This document shows, one piece after another, positions 56,837-64,000 of a DNA stretch of 64,000 nucleotides. A program made the position numbers and the translations under genes. Under the pieces are notes generated by a model that was given only the letters and a program-made list of their open reading frames with translations, did not search any database and was not told the origin of the DNA. Where the stretch lies: positions 1 to 64,000 of the forward strand of contig NZ_JSYG01000026.1 of assembly GCF_000784735.1 (NCBI RefSeq), read 5' to 3'. Source of the stretch: Dickeya undicola (GTDB taxonomy: Bacteria; Pseudomonadota; Gammaproteobacteria; Enterobacterales; Enterobacteriaceae). Numbering within the stretch: the stretch's first letter is position 1; every line of letters starts with the position of its first letter.

Positions 56837-58402
56837 ATGCGTCTGGAAGTATTTTGTGAAGACCGGATTGGTCTGACTCGTGAGCTGCTCGATCTGCTGG
56901 TGCTGCGACATATCGACCTGCGCGGCATCGAAATTGATCCGATGGGCCGGATCTACCTCAATTTTACCACCCTCGGTTTTGATACGTTTCGTGAACTGAT
57001 GACGGAAATTCGCCGTATTCCCGGTGTCAGCGATGTGCGCACCGTGGCGTTTATGCCGTCTGAGCGGGAGCATCGGGCGCTGAACGCGCTGCTGGAATCG
57101 ATGCCGGAACCGGTGTTGTCGTTCGATCTCAAAGGCAAAGTGGAGTTGATCAACGCTGCTGCACTTAGTCTGTTTGAGCTGACGCAGGAAAAAGCCCGCA
57201 CCCTTAACGTCAGCCAGTTGCTGAACGATTACCACTTTTCCCGCTGGCAGGAGCAGGGCGGCCAGCCGGAAACCGCCCGTGTGGTGATCCGCGGGCAGGA
57301 TTTTTTGCAGGAAGTGACGCCGGTTCATCTGGACGACGATAAAGGCAAATCTACCGTCGCCGGGGCGCTGGTGACATTGAAATCGGCCGTGCGCATGGGC
57401 CGCCAGTTGCAGGACACGCCAGTCAACGACGAGCGGGAATTCGACCATATTGTGGCGGTCAGCCCGCGGATGCGTCAGGTGGTGGAGCAGGCGCGCAAAC
57501 TGGCGATGCTGGACGCACCCTTGCTGCTGGTGGGGGAAACCGGCACCGGCAAGGACATGCTGGCCCGCGCCTGTCATGTGCGCAGCCGCCGCGGCAAGCA
57601 GCCGTTTCTGGCGCTCAACTGCGCTGCACTGCCGGATGACGTGATGGAAAGCGAGCTTTACGGCCACGCGCCGGGCGCTTATCCCAACGCGCTGGAAGGC
57701 AAGAAAGGTTTTTTCGAGCAGGCTAACGGCGGCTCGGTGCTGTTGGATGAAGTGGGCGAAATGTCGCCGCAGATGCAGACCAAACTGCTGCGTTTTCTCA
57801 ATGACGGCACCTTCCGCCGGGTAGGCGAAGAGCACGAGGTGCACGTAGATGTGCGCGTGATCTGCGCCACGCAGAAAAACATGCAGGATCTGGTGCAGCG
57901 CGGCCTGTTTCGGGAAGATCTCTATTACCGCCTGAACGTGCTGACATTGCAATTACCGCCGCTGCGCGAATGCCCGGCGGATGTGATGCCGCTGGTGGAG
58001 CTGTTCGTGGCCCGTTTTGCCGATGAACAGGGGATCGCGCGCCCACATATCGCGCAGGAAGTGCGTAACCTGTTGCCTCAATACGGCTGGCCGGGCAACG
58101 TGCGTCAGTTGAAAAACACCATCTATCGGGCACTGGCGCAACTGGACGGTGGCGAGCTGCGCCTGCGCGATATCGACCTGCCTGCTTTCCAGCCGGAAAT
58201 CGTCCACAACGACGATTTGCTGGAAGGCTCGCTGGATGACATCAGCAAACGGTTTGAACGCTCAGTATTGACCCGCCTTTATCAGACCTACCCCAGCACC
58301 CGTAAACTGGCCAAACGGCTCGGCGTGTCTCATACCGCCATCGCCAATAAATTGCGGGAATATGGGCTGAGTAGCCGAAAAGGTGGGGATGAGGACGAGT
58401 AG
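56837..58402 (+). CDS. tyrR: Transcriptional regulator TyrR
   Basis: The aromatic-amino-acid-responsive regulator of tyrosine, phenylalanine and tryptophan synthesis and uptake, 521 residues. Domains run ACT (MRLEVFCEDRIGLTRELLDL), PAS (about 80-190), AAA+ (GETGTGKD Walker A; VLLDEVGEMSPQMQ Walker B), and Fis-type HTH (STRKLAKRLGVSHTAIANKL). Where sigma-54 activators have GAFTGA and E. coli TyrR has a deletion, this protein has GAYPNAL (ahead of EGKKGFFEQ). The ATG at 56837 is chosen by homology and an AGAAGG site; upstream in-frame ATGs add 16 residues. Confidence 0.95.
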   Translation: MRLEVFCEDRIGLTRELLDLLVLRHIDLRGIEIDPMGRIYLNFTTLGFDTFRELMTEIRRIPGVSDVRTVAFMPSEREHRALNALLESMPEPVLSFDLKGKVELINAAALSLFELTQEKARTLNVSQLLNDYHFSRWQEQGGQPETARVVIRGQDFLQEVTPVHLDDDKGKSTVAGALVTLKSAVRMGRQLQDTPVNDEREFDHIVAVSPRMRQVVEQARKLAMLDAPLLLVGETGTGKDMLARACHVRSRRGKQPFLALNCAALPDDVMESELYGHAPGAYPNALEGKKGFFEQANGGSVLLDEVGEMSPQMQTKLLRFLNDGTFRRVGEEHEVHVDVRVICATQKNMQDLVQRGLFREDLYYRLNVLTLQLPPLRECPADVMPLVELFVARFADEQGIARPHIAQEVRNLLPQYGWPGNVRQLKNTIYRALAQLDGGELRLRDIDLPAFQPEIVHNDDLLEGSLDDISKRFERSVLTRLYQTYPSTRKLAKRLGVSHTAIANKLREYGLSSRKGGDEDE

Positions 58403-58465
58403 TTCTGATGAAAGGGAGAGAAAAGCGGATGGTGTACTTAGATTTGACAAGCAAACTATAAAGTG

Positions 58466-58490
58466 AAAGGCCCAACGAATGGGCCTTTTT
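58466..58490. terminator. Terminator after tyrR
   Basis: The stem AAAGGCCCA / TGGGCCTTT with a 5-nt loop ends in T5 on the + strand. The A residues on the left may let it act for the minus-strand gene that ends here. Confidence 0.85.
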
Positions 58491-58717
58491 CATTGAACAG
58501 AGACATATGCTCTACGCAATCTCAGTTTCAAGGTCGATGGGCGGTTAACTTTCAAACTCTCGCCTATGTATCTGCCGTTAACCAGTTTAATTTCACCTGA
58601 TTCCAGCTTGTTCTTCAGATCCTGACCAGCAGCTTTTTGAAGTCTCTCACCCATTTCAAGGATGAGGCATTCGGCAGAGGTAGAATAATGATTAATAACT
58701 TTGCGTTGTGACGACAT
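58490..58717 (-). CDS. Unrecognised 75-residue protein
   Basis: A small basic protein starting MSSQRKVINHYSTSAECLIL and ending RLRRAYVSVQ. The ATG at 58717 has AGGAGG eight bases before it; an upstream in-frame ATG at 58753 is less favoured. It overlaps the end of the 189-residue gene by 26 bp, so the two are translationally coupled. No domain is recognised. Size, order and overlap suggest an accessory two-gene cassette such as a toxin-antitoxin pair, but this is inference only. Confidence 0.7.
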   Translation of the reverse strand: MSSQRKVINHYSTSAECLILEMGERLQKAAGQDLKNKLESGEIKLVNGRYIGESLKVNRPSTLKLRLRRAYVSVQ

Positions 58718-59261
58718 AACCTCTTCCTCCTGTTGGTATATCACAATAGGCATTCCATCCAGGAAATCCCTCTTTAAACAACCGACTTTTCCGCTTTCCG
58801 TTGAGGCCGAGTAATTTGCAGTAGATATCTGTCAGGTCGGTTGTACGCAAATGCTGGTGGTCCTCTGCTGCTGAGAATACGTAAGCACCTGCGTTACAAA
58901 CAGTATAATGGTCATAAATTATACTTGCAACGTTCCAGAGTACCTGGCTACTGGAAAGCCCTGGATGCTGCACGTGCTGGAATCCTTTGAAAGCCATCTC
59001 GTTCGGGTTAATTTCGTCAAAAATAACACCCCATACCCCACTTGCGGGAAAGCAGAATGCGGGGTGGGCGGTTCGAATGTTTACTCCCTTCCGAACAAGG
59101 TCATCCATTGTCGTTATCTGCTCAAAACCAACAGCGTATAGTGTACTTCCCACAGCAAATTGTCTGTAGACCATCCCATTGCCGAAATGGTCGGAGAAGG
59201 GTTCAGTCCATTGAATTGGGTTATTCACGGATAGTCCATATATGGAAAAACGAGCGCCCAT
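58692..59261 (-). CDS. Unrecognised 189-residue protein, partner of the 75-residue gene
   Basis: Begins MGARFSIYGLSVNNPIQWTE and ends GWNAYCDIPTGGRGYVVTTQ. It is aromatic-rich and soluble, with cysteines and histidines in FCFPASGVWG, VCNAGAYVFSAAEDHQHLR. I do not recognise the family. The ATG at 59261 directly follows an in-frame TGA and has no good ribosome site; a later start is possible. A 21-codon frame with a good GAGGAA site (GTG at about 59282) overlaps its start in another register. Codon use looks more AT-rich than in its neighbours. Confidence 0.65.
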   Translation of the reverse strand: MGARFSIYGLSVNNPIQWTEPFSDHFGNGMVYRQFAVGSTLYAVGFEQITTMDDLVRKGVNIRTAHPAFCFPASGVWGVIFDEINPNEMAFKGFQHVQHPGLSSSQVLWNVASIIYDHYTVCNAGAYVFSAAEDHQHLRTTDLTDIYCKLLGLNGKRKSRLFKEGFPGWNAYCDIPTGGRGYVVTTQSY

Positions 59262-59333
59262 TCAAGCAAATGCTGGTATGGAACACAATTCCTCGTTTAT
59301 GGCGATAGCTTAATCAATGTGCTCAGGCTGCTA

Positions 59334-59882
59334 TCAATGAACCAGCACATCCCCCGGAATCAGCGAATATAAAGCCGCTGTTACCGGCTGGTCGCGAATA
59401 ATAATCCGGTTGCGCAGCAACCCTTCGAAATGCGCGCCCACTTTTTCCGCCACCCGGCGACTGGCGTGGTTTTCTTCCGCCGCGACAATTTCCAGCCGGG
59501 TCAGTCCCAGCGTGCCGAAACCGAACGGCACGATTTCCCGTACTGCTTCGGGAATCAACCCTTGCCCCTGCGCCGACTGGCGTACCCAGTAGCCGACATT
59601 ACCGAGACGATAGGCCTTGCTGATGTTGTTGATGGCGACGGTGCCGAGCAGGTGCCCGGCGGTGCGGTCGAAGATAGCCAGATCAAACGCCTCGCCCTCG
59701 TGGCGTTGCTGTTCGCAACAGGCTATCCAGTCCTGTGCCATCGGCAGATCGTAATTTGACATGCACCAGGGTAGCCAGCGCCCGACGGTTTCCAGCGACT
59801 CATGTATGGCGTCAAGCAACGCCGCGGCATCGGCGGGGACAAACGGGCGCAGGCACAAACGATCGGTCAGCAATGGAAACAT
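59334..59882 (-). CDS. GNAT N-acetyltransferase, RimJ/RimL type
   Basis: A 182-residue acetyltransferase of the RimJ/RimL family. Features are LLTDRLCLRPFVPADAAALL at the N-terminus, the acetyl-CoA loop GYWVRQSAQGQGLIPEAVRE and the motif LEIVAAEENHASRRVAEKVG. The substrate may be a ribosomal protein N-terminus, a small amine or an antibiotic and cannot be told. The ATG at 59882 has GGAGG four bases upstream; the ORF extends to 59936 without homology. Divergent from the acylase gene. Confidence 0.85.
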   Translation of the reverse strand: MFPLLTDRLCLRPFVPADAAALLDAIHESLETVGRWLPWCMSNYDLPMAQDWIACCEQQRHEGEAFDLAIFDRTAGHLLGTVAINNISKAYRLGNVGYWVRQSAQGQGLIPEAVREIVPFGFGTLGLTRLEIVAAEENHASRRVAEKVGAHFEGLLRNRIIIRDQPVTAALYSLIPGDVLVH

Positions 59883-59995
59883 ATCTCCTCCAAAAGCGAC
59901 AATGGCAGATACAGGATGATACAAATGATAATGCAACAGTTTTCCGCCTCACGCTATTGTCATGATGACTCGCTTGAATAATGAGGGAGGACAGG

Positions 59996-62329
59996 GTGGT
60001 GCGTTTGAACAACTGGCTACGGATAACGGTTGGCGGGCTGGCGTTATGCGCCGTGCTGGCGGCGGCGATTGCTATCGCAGTCTGGGCGCTGTTACGCCAG
60101 AGTTTGCCTCCGTTGGATGGCGCGCTGAGCGTGCCAGGTCTGCATACGCCGGTAACGGTGGAGCGAGACGATGCGGGCGTGCCTATCATCCGGGCTGGCG
60201 ACCGCTTGTCCGCCGCGTTTGCGCTGGGTTTTGTCCATGCGCAAGATCGCTTCTTCCAGATGGATTTGCTCCGGCGCAGTGCGTCAGGAGAACTGGCCGC
60301 GTTAGTCGGCGCGGCGGCGTTGCCGCTGGACCGTCAGCGCCGGTTGTTTTTGCTGCGCCGACAGGTTTCCGAACGCTGGCAACAGCTGCCCGTCGACCAG
60401 CAGCAGATCCTGCGTAGCTATGCCGATGGCGTGAATGCCGGGCTGCATAGCCTGAAAACCCGGCCGTTCGAGTACTGGCTGCTGCGTGTTGAACCGCAAG
60501 TCTGGCTGCCGGAAGACACCCTGCTGACGATTGCTGCGATGTATTTTGACCTGCAGGATAATCAGTTCGGCCGCGAATACGCTCGCGGCTGGATTGCCAG
60601 CCAAAGCACACCAGATCAGACTGACTTTCTGTTGCCGGAGGCCAGCGTGTGGGATGCGCCGTTGGTAGGACAATTGCCGTCAACACCAGCATTGCCTGCT
60701 GCTGCACCTGAATGGTGGGGGCAGCAGAGCAGTGCGGCGTTTGCGCCCGGCGGCGTTGACGAACAAGCCAAAGGCAGCAATGGCTGGCTGGTGCGTACAC
60801 CGGAACGGGCGATACTGGCGAACGACATGCATCTTGGGTTGCGTTTGCCAACGGTGTGGTATCGCGCACAACTTATCTATCCGACGGAAGACGGCACGCT
60901 GCGCCTGACTGGGCTTTCTCTGCCCGGCGCACCCGCTATCGTCAGCGGCAGCAATGAGCATATCGCCTGGGGGTTTACCAATAGTTACGCCGATACCTTC
61001 GACTGGGTGAAACTGAACAACGCTGAGGGCAATCCGCGTCTGGTGCAGGAAACGCTGGCGGTCAGTCACGGCGAGCCGCAGTCAATGACGGTGGAAACCA
61101 GCGACTGGGGGCCGATTGTCGCAACCGGGCAAGGGCGCATGGCGATGCACTGGGTGTTGCAGTTGCCGGGCTCGCTGGATCTGTCGCTGATGGCGATGGC
61201 GGAAACCCACACGGTGCCGGAAGCGTTGGCGACCGGGCAACGAGCCGGTCTGCCGGTGCAAAATCTGCTGGTGGCCGACCGTCACGGGCACATCGGCTGG
61301 ACGCTGGCCGGAATGCTGCCGGACCGGCTGATGCCCGGCGTGCAAAACAGTTTTCCGCTGGCGAATATTCAGCAGGCGCGCTGGCGTGACACGGCGTTGC
61401 CACCTGCATCTCATCCTCAACTGGTCGACCCGCCGCAAGGGGTGATTGTGACCGCCAACAACCGCTTGCTGTTTGATGAGCAAGGCGAGATCGTCGGGGA
61501 TGGCGGTGCTGACCCTGGTGTACGCGCGTCGGCGATTCATCAGGCGCTGGGTGAGGTCAGGCAGCCGGATATCGCCGCGATGCACCGCATCCAGTTGGAC
61601 AACCGCGCACTGCTGGCGGCGAGTTGGCGTGACCAGCTGCTGGATTGCCTGAATGCTTCTGCACCGGACGCTATCGCGGATCAACCGACAGTCACCCGGT
61701 TATTGCAACAATGGAACGGGCAGGCGGCGGCCGACTCCACGGCTTACCTGGTGCTGAGTCGCTGGCGTGATACGCTTTACCAGCGGCTGTTCGGCACGCT
61801 GGACCAGCAACTGGCGCAGGCGTGGCCGGAGGCCAGCTACCGCGCTGCTAATCCACGTTGGGATATGACGGTGCAACAACTGATGCATGATGAAGCACGC
61901 CAGTGGGTGCCCGCACCCGCCAAAGACTGGTGCCAGTTCTCGTTGCAACAACTGGCGACGGTATGGCGGGAAAACGGGGAAGGCCGCCGTAACTGGGGGG
62001 ACGTTAACCAGAGCCGCATCGCTCACCCACTGGCCTCGTCGCTACCGTTGCTGGGGAACCTGTTGCGGGTATCGACGGAACCGCTCTCTGGGGACAATCA
62101 TGTACCGCATGTTAATCGCCCAACGTTCGGCGCATCGGAACGGTTGGTGATTTCGCCGGGCGATGAAGCTAACGCGACCTTAAGCCTGCCAGGTGGGCAG
62201 AGCGGTAATCCGCTCAGTCGCTGGTGGTTGGATGGCTATCGACGCTGGATGAGCGAGGCGCAGACACCGCTGCTGCCAGGCGTCGGTTCCAGCCGACTGG
62301 AACTAAAACCGGCCTCCGCCCAGCCATAA
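59996..62329 (+). CDS. Penicillin acylase-family Ntn hydrolase
   Basis: A secreted amidohydrolase of the penicillin G acylase family, about 777 residues. An N-terminal signal or anchor (LRITVGGLALCAVLAAAIAI) is followed by the alpha chain (VTVERDDAGVPIIRAGDRLS; AFALGFVHAQDRFFQMDLLR), then the autocatalytic cleavage Ser in AKGSNGWLV at about residue 261, which becomes the N-terminal nucleophile of the beta chain. Beta-chain marks are LPGAPAIVSGSNEHIAWGFT and TANNRLL. Substrates may be beta-lactams, acyl-homoserine lactones or N-acyl amino acids. The start is GTG 59996 or 59999 by the GGGAGG site; ATG 59981 overlaps it. Confidence 0.85.
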   Translation: MVRLNNWLRITVGGLALCAVLAAAIAIAVWALLRQSLPPLDGALSVPGLHTPVTVERDDAGVPIIRAGDRLSAAFALGFVHAQDRFFQMDLLRRSASGELAALVGAAALPLDRQRRLFLLRRQVSERWQQLPVDQQQILRSYADGVNAGLHSLKTRPFEYWLLRVEPQVWLPEDTLLTIAAMYFDLQDNQFGREYARGWIASQSTPDQTDFLLPEASVWDAPLVGQLPSTPALPAAAPEWWGQQSSAAFAPGGVDEQAKGSNGWLVRTPERAILANDMHLGLRLPTVWYRAQLIYPTEDGTLRLTGLSLPGAPAIVSGSNEHIAWGFTNSYADTFDWVKLNNAEGNPRLVQETLAVSHGEPQSMTVETSDWGPIVATGQGRMAMHWVLQLPGSLDLSLMAMAETHTVPEALATGQRAGLPVQNLLVADRHGHIGWTLAGMLPDRLMPGVQNSFPLANIQQARWRDTALPPASHPQLVDPPQGVIVTANNRLLFDEQGEIVGDGGADPGVRASAIHQALGEVRQPDIAAMHRIQLDNRALLAASWRDQLLDCLNASAPDAIADQPTVTRLLQQWNGQAAADSTAYLVLSRWRDTLYQRLFGTLDQQLAQAWPEASYRAANPRWDMTVQQLMHDEARQWVPAPAKDWCQFSLQQLATVWRENGEGRRNWGDVNQSRIAHPLASSLPLLGNLLRVSTEPLSGDNHVPHVNRPTFGASERLVISPGDEANATLSLPGGQSGNPLSRWWLDGYRRWMSEAQTPLLPGVGSSRLELKPASAQP

Positions 62330-62336
62330 GGCATGG

Positions 62337-63269
62337 TTATGATACCTCGCGGGGCGTACTCTCGCTGGCATGGGGCTGCTCGCCGGGCAGCGGCAACTGC
62401 GCGAGTTGCGCCAGCCGGGCATGATCCTGCTCGCTGTCGGGCATATAAACCAGCATTCGGTCACCGTTGCGGGAAGCGCTCCACCAGTTGATCTGCCGCA
62501 GGGTGAAAATGCCCAGTGTGGGGTGACGGAAGCGCTTGATCTTGTCATCTACACCCTGAATCTCATAGCGCTGATACCACAACTGGCGAAATGCTTCCGA
62601 GGCGCTCAGGTAGCGCTGTAATTGTGCTTCCCAGAGTGGCTCGCCTGCGTGTTCCGTCATCTGCGCCCGAAACATCGCCACCAGGTTAGGCAACAGATCG
62701 TGCTGGTCCTCCAGCCGTTCCCGCCAGTTCGGATGGGTGAGCGCCAGCCAAATACAGTTGCGATCTTCCGCTGCCATCTGATGCAGGTCGATACCCAGTA
62801 GCCGACACCAGGCGTCGTTAAATCCCAGGATGGTAAAGCGGGCGTTGACGATCACCGCCGGAAACGGATTGAGCTGATCAAGAATGCGCTGGCTGTCTGC
62901 GCTGATTTTCTCGCAACTGGCTTGTGCGGCGGGGGAGAACGGCAGCCCAGCCAGCATAAACAGATGCCGGGTTTCCGCTTCGTTGAATTGCAGCGCTTTG
63001 GCGATAGCAGTCAGTGTTTTGGAAGAGGCTCGAATTTCCCGGCCTTGCTCCAGCCAGGTGTACCAGGTAATTCCCACGTCCGCCAGTAGCGCCACATCTT
63101 CGCGGCGTAGCCCCGGTGTGCGCCGTTTGCGCGGCAGCGACAACCCCAGACGCAGCGGATCGAGGCTTTCACGCCGTGCGCGCAAAAACGCCCCCAGCCG
63201 TTTACGGTTATCCGGTTGCAGTGATGCAACACGGGTGTCGGTCTGTGGGGTGGGTAGCGGCATAACCAT
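62337..63269 (-). CDS. XRE regulator with MmyB-like ligand-binding domain
   Basis: A 310-residue transcription regulator. The HTH (about 20-95) begins RLGAFLRARRESLDPLRLGL, with GLRREDVALLADVGITWYTW and LEQGREIRAS, and the C-terminal MmyB-like PAS domain (about 120-285) contains PFPAVIVNARFTILGFNDAW and LRQINWWSASRNGDRMLVYM. GGAGG lies eight bases before the ATG at 63269. It is divergent from a DHA2 efflux gene, and it probably controls it. It ends 7 bp from the acylase stop. Confidence 0.88.
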   Translation of the reverse strand: MVMPLPTPQTDTRVASLQPDNRKRLGAFLRARRESLDPLRLGLSLPRKRRTPGLRREDVALLADVGITWYTWLEQGREIRASSKTLTAIAKALQFNEAETRHLFMLAGLPFSPAAQASCEKISADSQRILDQLNPFPAVIVNARFTILGFNDAWCRLLGIDLHQMAAEDRNCIWLALTHPNWRERLEDQHDLLPNLVAMFRAQMTEHAGEPLWEAQLQRYLSASEAFRQLWYQRYEIQGVDDKIKRFRHPTLGIFTLRQINWWSASRNGDRMLVYMPDSEQDHARLAQLAQLPLPGEQPHASESTPREVS

Positions 63270-63321
63270 AGCGCGAACCTCCAGATAACGCGGTGAATCG
63301 TTACAGACAGGTAGTTTCTAT

Positions 63322-63365
63322 ACCAGGATAAACAGGAACTGGTCCCCGTTTAAATTATCGATAAT
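63322..63365. promoter_or_regulatory. Candidate operators in the XRE-MFS divergent spacer
   Basis: Two symmetric elements lie here: ACCAG-N12-CTGGT at 63322-63343, and the perfect 12-bp palindrome ATTATCGATAAT at 63354-63365. Either could bind the adjacent regulator. No consensus is known. Confidence 0.35.
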
Positions 63366-63403
63366 GCTAACTGCCTCACAGAATTAGCACAATGGGTACA
63401 TCG

Positions 63404-64000
63404 ATGAAACAGATTTCACTTTCACAGGAGCTTACCGGTATCGGCCTGATGGTGCTGCTTACCGGTCAACTGTTGCCGATGATCGATTTTTCAATCGTTA
63501 ACGTAGCACTGGAAGCGATCGCCCATTCACTTTCCGCCAGCCCGGCGGAACTGGAGCTGGTAGTGTCGGTTTATGGTGTGGCGTTTGCGGTGTCACTGGC
63601 GATGGGGGGCCGACTGGGCGATAACCTGGGGCGCCGCCGGGTGTTTATTATCGGCGTAGCGTTGTTCGGCGTGGCTTCGCTGTTGTGCGGCATCGCTCAG
63701 GCAGTATGGGTATTGCTGGCGGCCCGAGCGTTGCAGGGGGTTGGCGCGGCGCTGGTGGTGCCGCAGATTCTGGCGACTATTCATGTCTGCCTGCGTGGGC
63801 GTGAACATGCTCGGGCGCTGGGTTTTTATAGCGCTATCGGTGGGCTGGCTTTTGTGGTTGGGCAGGTACTGGGCGGCTTTCTGATTCAACTGGACATCGC
63901 TGGTTATGGCTGGCGCAGCGTGTTTCTGGTCAATCTGCCGGTCTGCCTGCTGGTACTGCTGTTGGCCCCGTCGCGCCTGCCGGATACTCGTGGTGAAAAA
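63404..64000 (+). CDS. DHA2-family MFS drug transporter (3' end missing)
   Basis: The N-terminal 199 residues of a 14-helix drug:proton antiporter; the frame runs off the right edge. It reads MKQISLSQELTGIGLMVLLT, then LLPMIDFSIVNVALEAIAHS (helix 1 motif with Asp), MGGRLGDNLGRRRVF (the MFS loop 2-3 motif), RALQGVGAALVVPQILATIH (helix 4 motif) and GPVLGG-type VVGQVLGGFLIQ in helix 5. An ATG at 63392 is also in frame. It is divergent from the XRE/MmyB regulator. Confidence 0.85.
   Translation, partial: MKQISLSQELTGIGLMVLLTGQLLPMIDFSIVNVALEAIAHSLSASPAELELVVSVYGVAFAVSLAMGGRLGDNLGRRRVFIIGVALFGVASLLCGIAQAVWVLLAARALQGVGAALVVPQILATIHVCLRGREHARALGFYSAIGGLAFVVGQVLGGFLIQLDIAGYGWRSVFLVNLPVCLLVLLLAPSRLPDTRGEK

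Noticed and set aside
56831-57952. 373-codon frame opposite tyrR
   Set aside because: Shadow of tyrR on the other strand.

Overview
The window is a compact, mostly chromosomal-backbone stretch of an enterobacterium of the Pectobacteriaceae, closest in character to Dickeya (or Pectobacterium). The reasons are: many proteins look close to their E. coli counterparts by recall (MdtK, RibC, PurR, SlyA, TyrS, RibA, Rnb, FabI, SapABCDF, PspF); E. coli gene-order blocks are kept; a 2-keto-3-deoxygluconate permease gene (kdgT) lies behind KdgR-like operators; and 127-bp ERIC-type intergenic repeats are present. No database search was possible, so all identities rest on remembered family sequences and motifs.

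Layout. (1) 1-5.3 kb: the 3' part of a MATE pump gene, then two tRNA-Val(GAC) genes that are separated by a divergent pair, a free-standing B3/B4 domain protein and an XRE-cupin regulator, then mdtK. (2) 5.5-20.7 kb: a housekeeping block matching E. coli around mdtK-ribC-cfa-purR-ynhF-mepH-grxD-rnt-gloA-ydhL-slyA-slyB-anmK-mliC-pdxH-tyrS-pdxY-gstA. sodB, ydhP, lhr and nemRA are absent from their E. coli positions. ERIC-like repeats flank slyA. (3) 21-28 kb: an orphan oligopeptide-binding protein, then ribA, pgpB, lapAB, pyrF, yciH, osmB. (4) 28-33.7 kb: an accessory carbon-use group (araD, kdgT, a CstA-family peptide/pyruvate permease, an aldo/keto reductase) inserted before rnb. (5) 35.8-40 kb: a DUF2335 membrane protein gene with a possible -1 frameshift at an A8 tract, and a YdeP-like molybdopterin oxidoreductase divergent from a LysR regulator. 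(6) 40.2-53.2 kb: fabI, the sapABCDF antimicrobial-peptide operon, a Zur-box-controlled COG0523 GTPase, and the phage-shock locus pspF/pspABC-ycjXF with a clear sigma-54 promoter. (7) 53.5-64 kb: an MFS transporter, a secreted M20 peptidase, tyrR, an unrecognised overlapping two-gene cassette, a GNAT acetyltransferase, a penicillin-acylase-like Ntn hydrolase, and an XRE/MmyB-type regulator divergent from a DHA2 drug exporter that runs off the right end.

How the parts fit. Much of the window concerns envelope stress and resistance (mdtK, slyA/slyB, mliC, sap, psp, lapAB, mepH, cfa) and cofactor or nucleotide metabolism (ribC, ribA, pdxH, pdxY, pyrF, purR). The least explained pieces are the slippery-site DUF2335 gene, the 189+75-residue overlapping pair at 58.5-59.3 kb, and the solo B3/B4 protein lodged between tRNA genes. 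No CRISPR array, insertion sequence, integrase or rRNA was seen.
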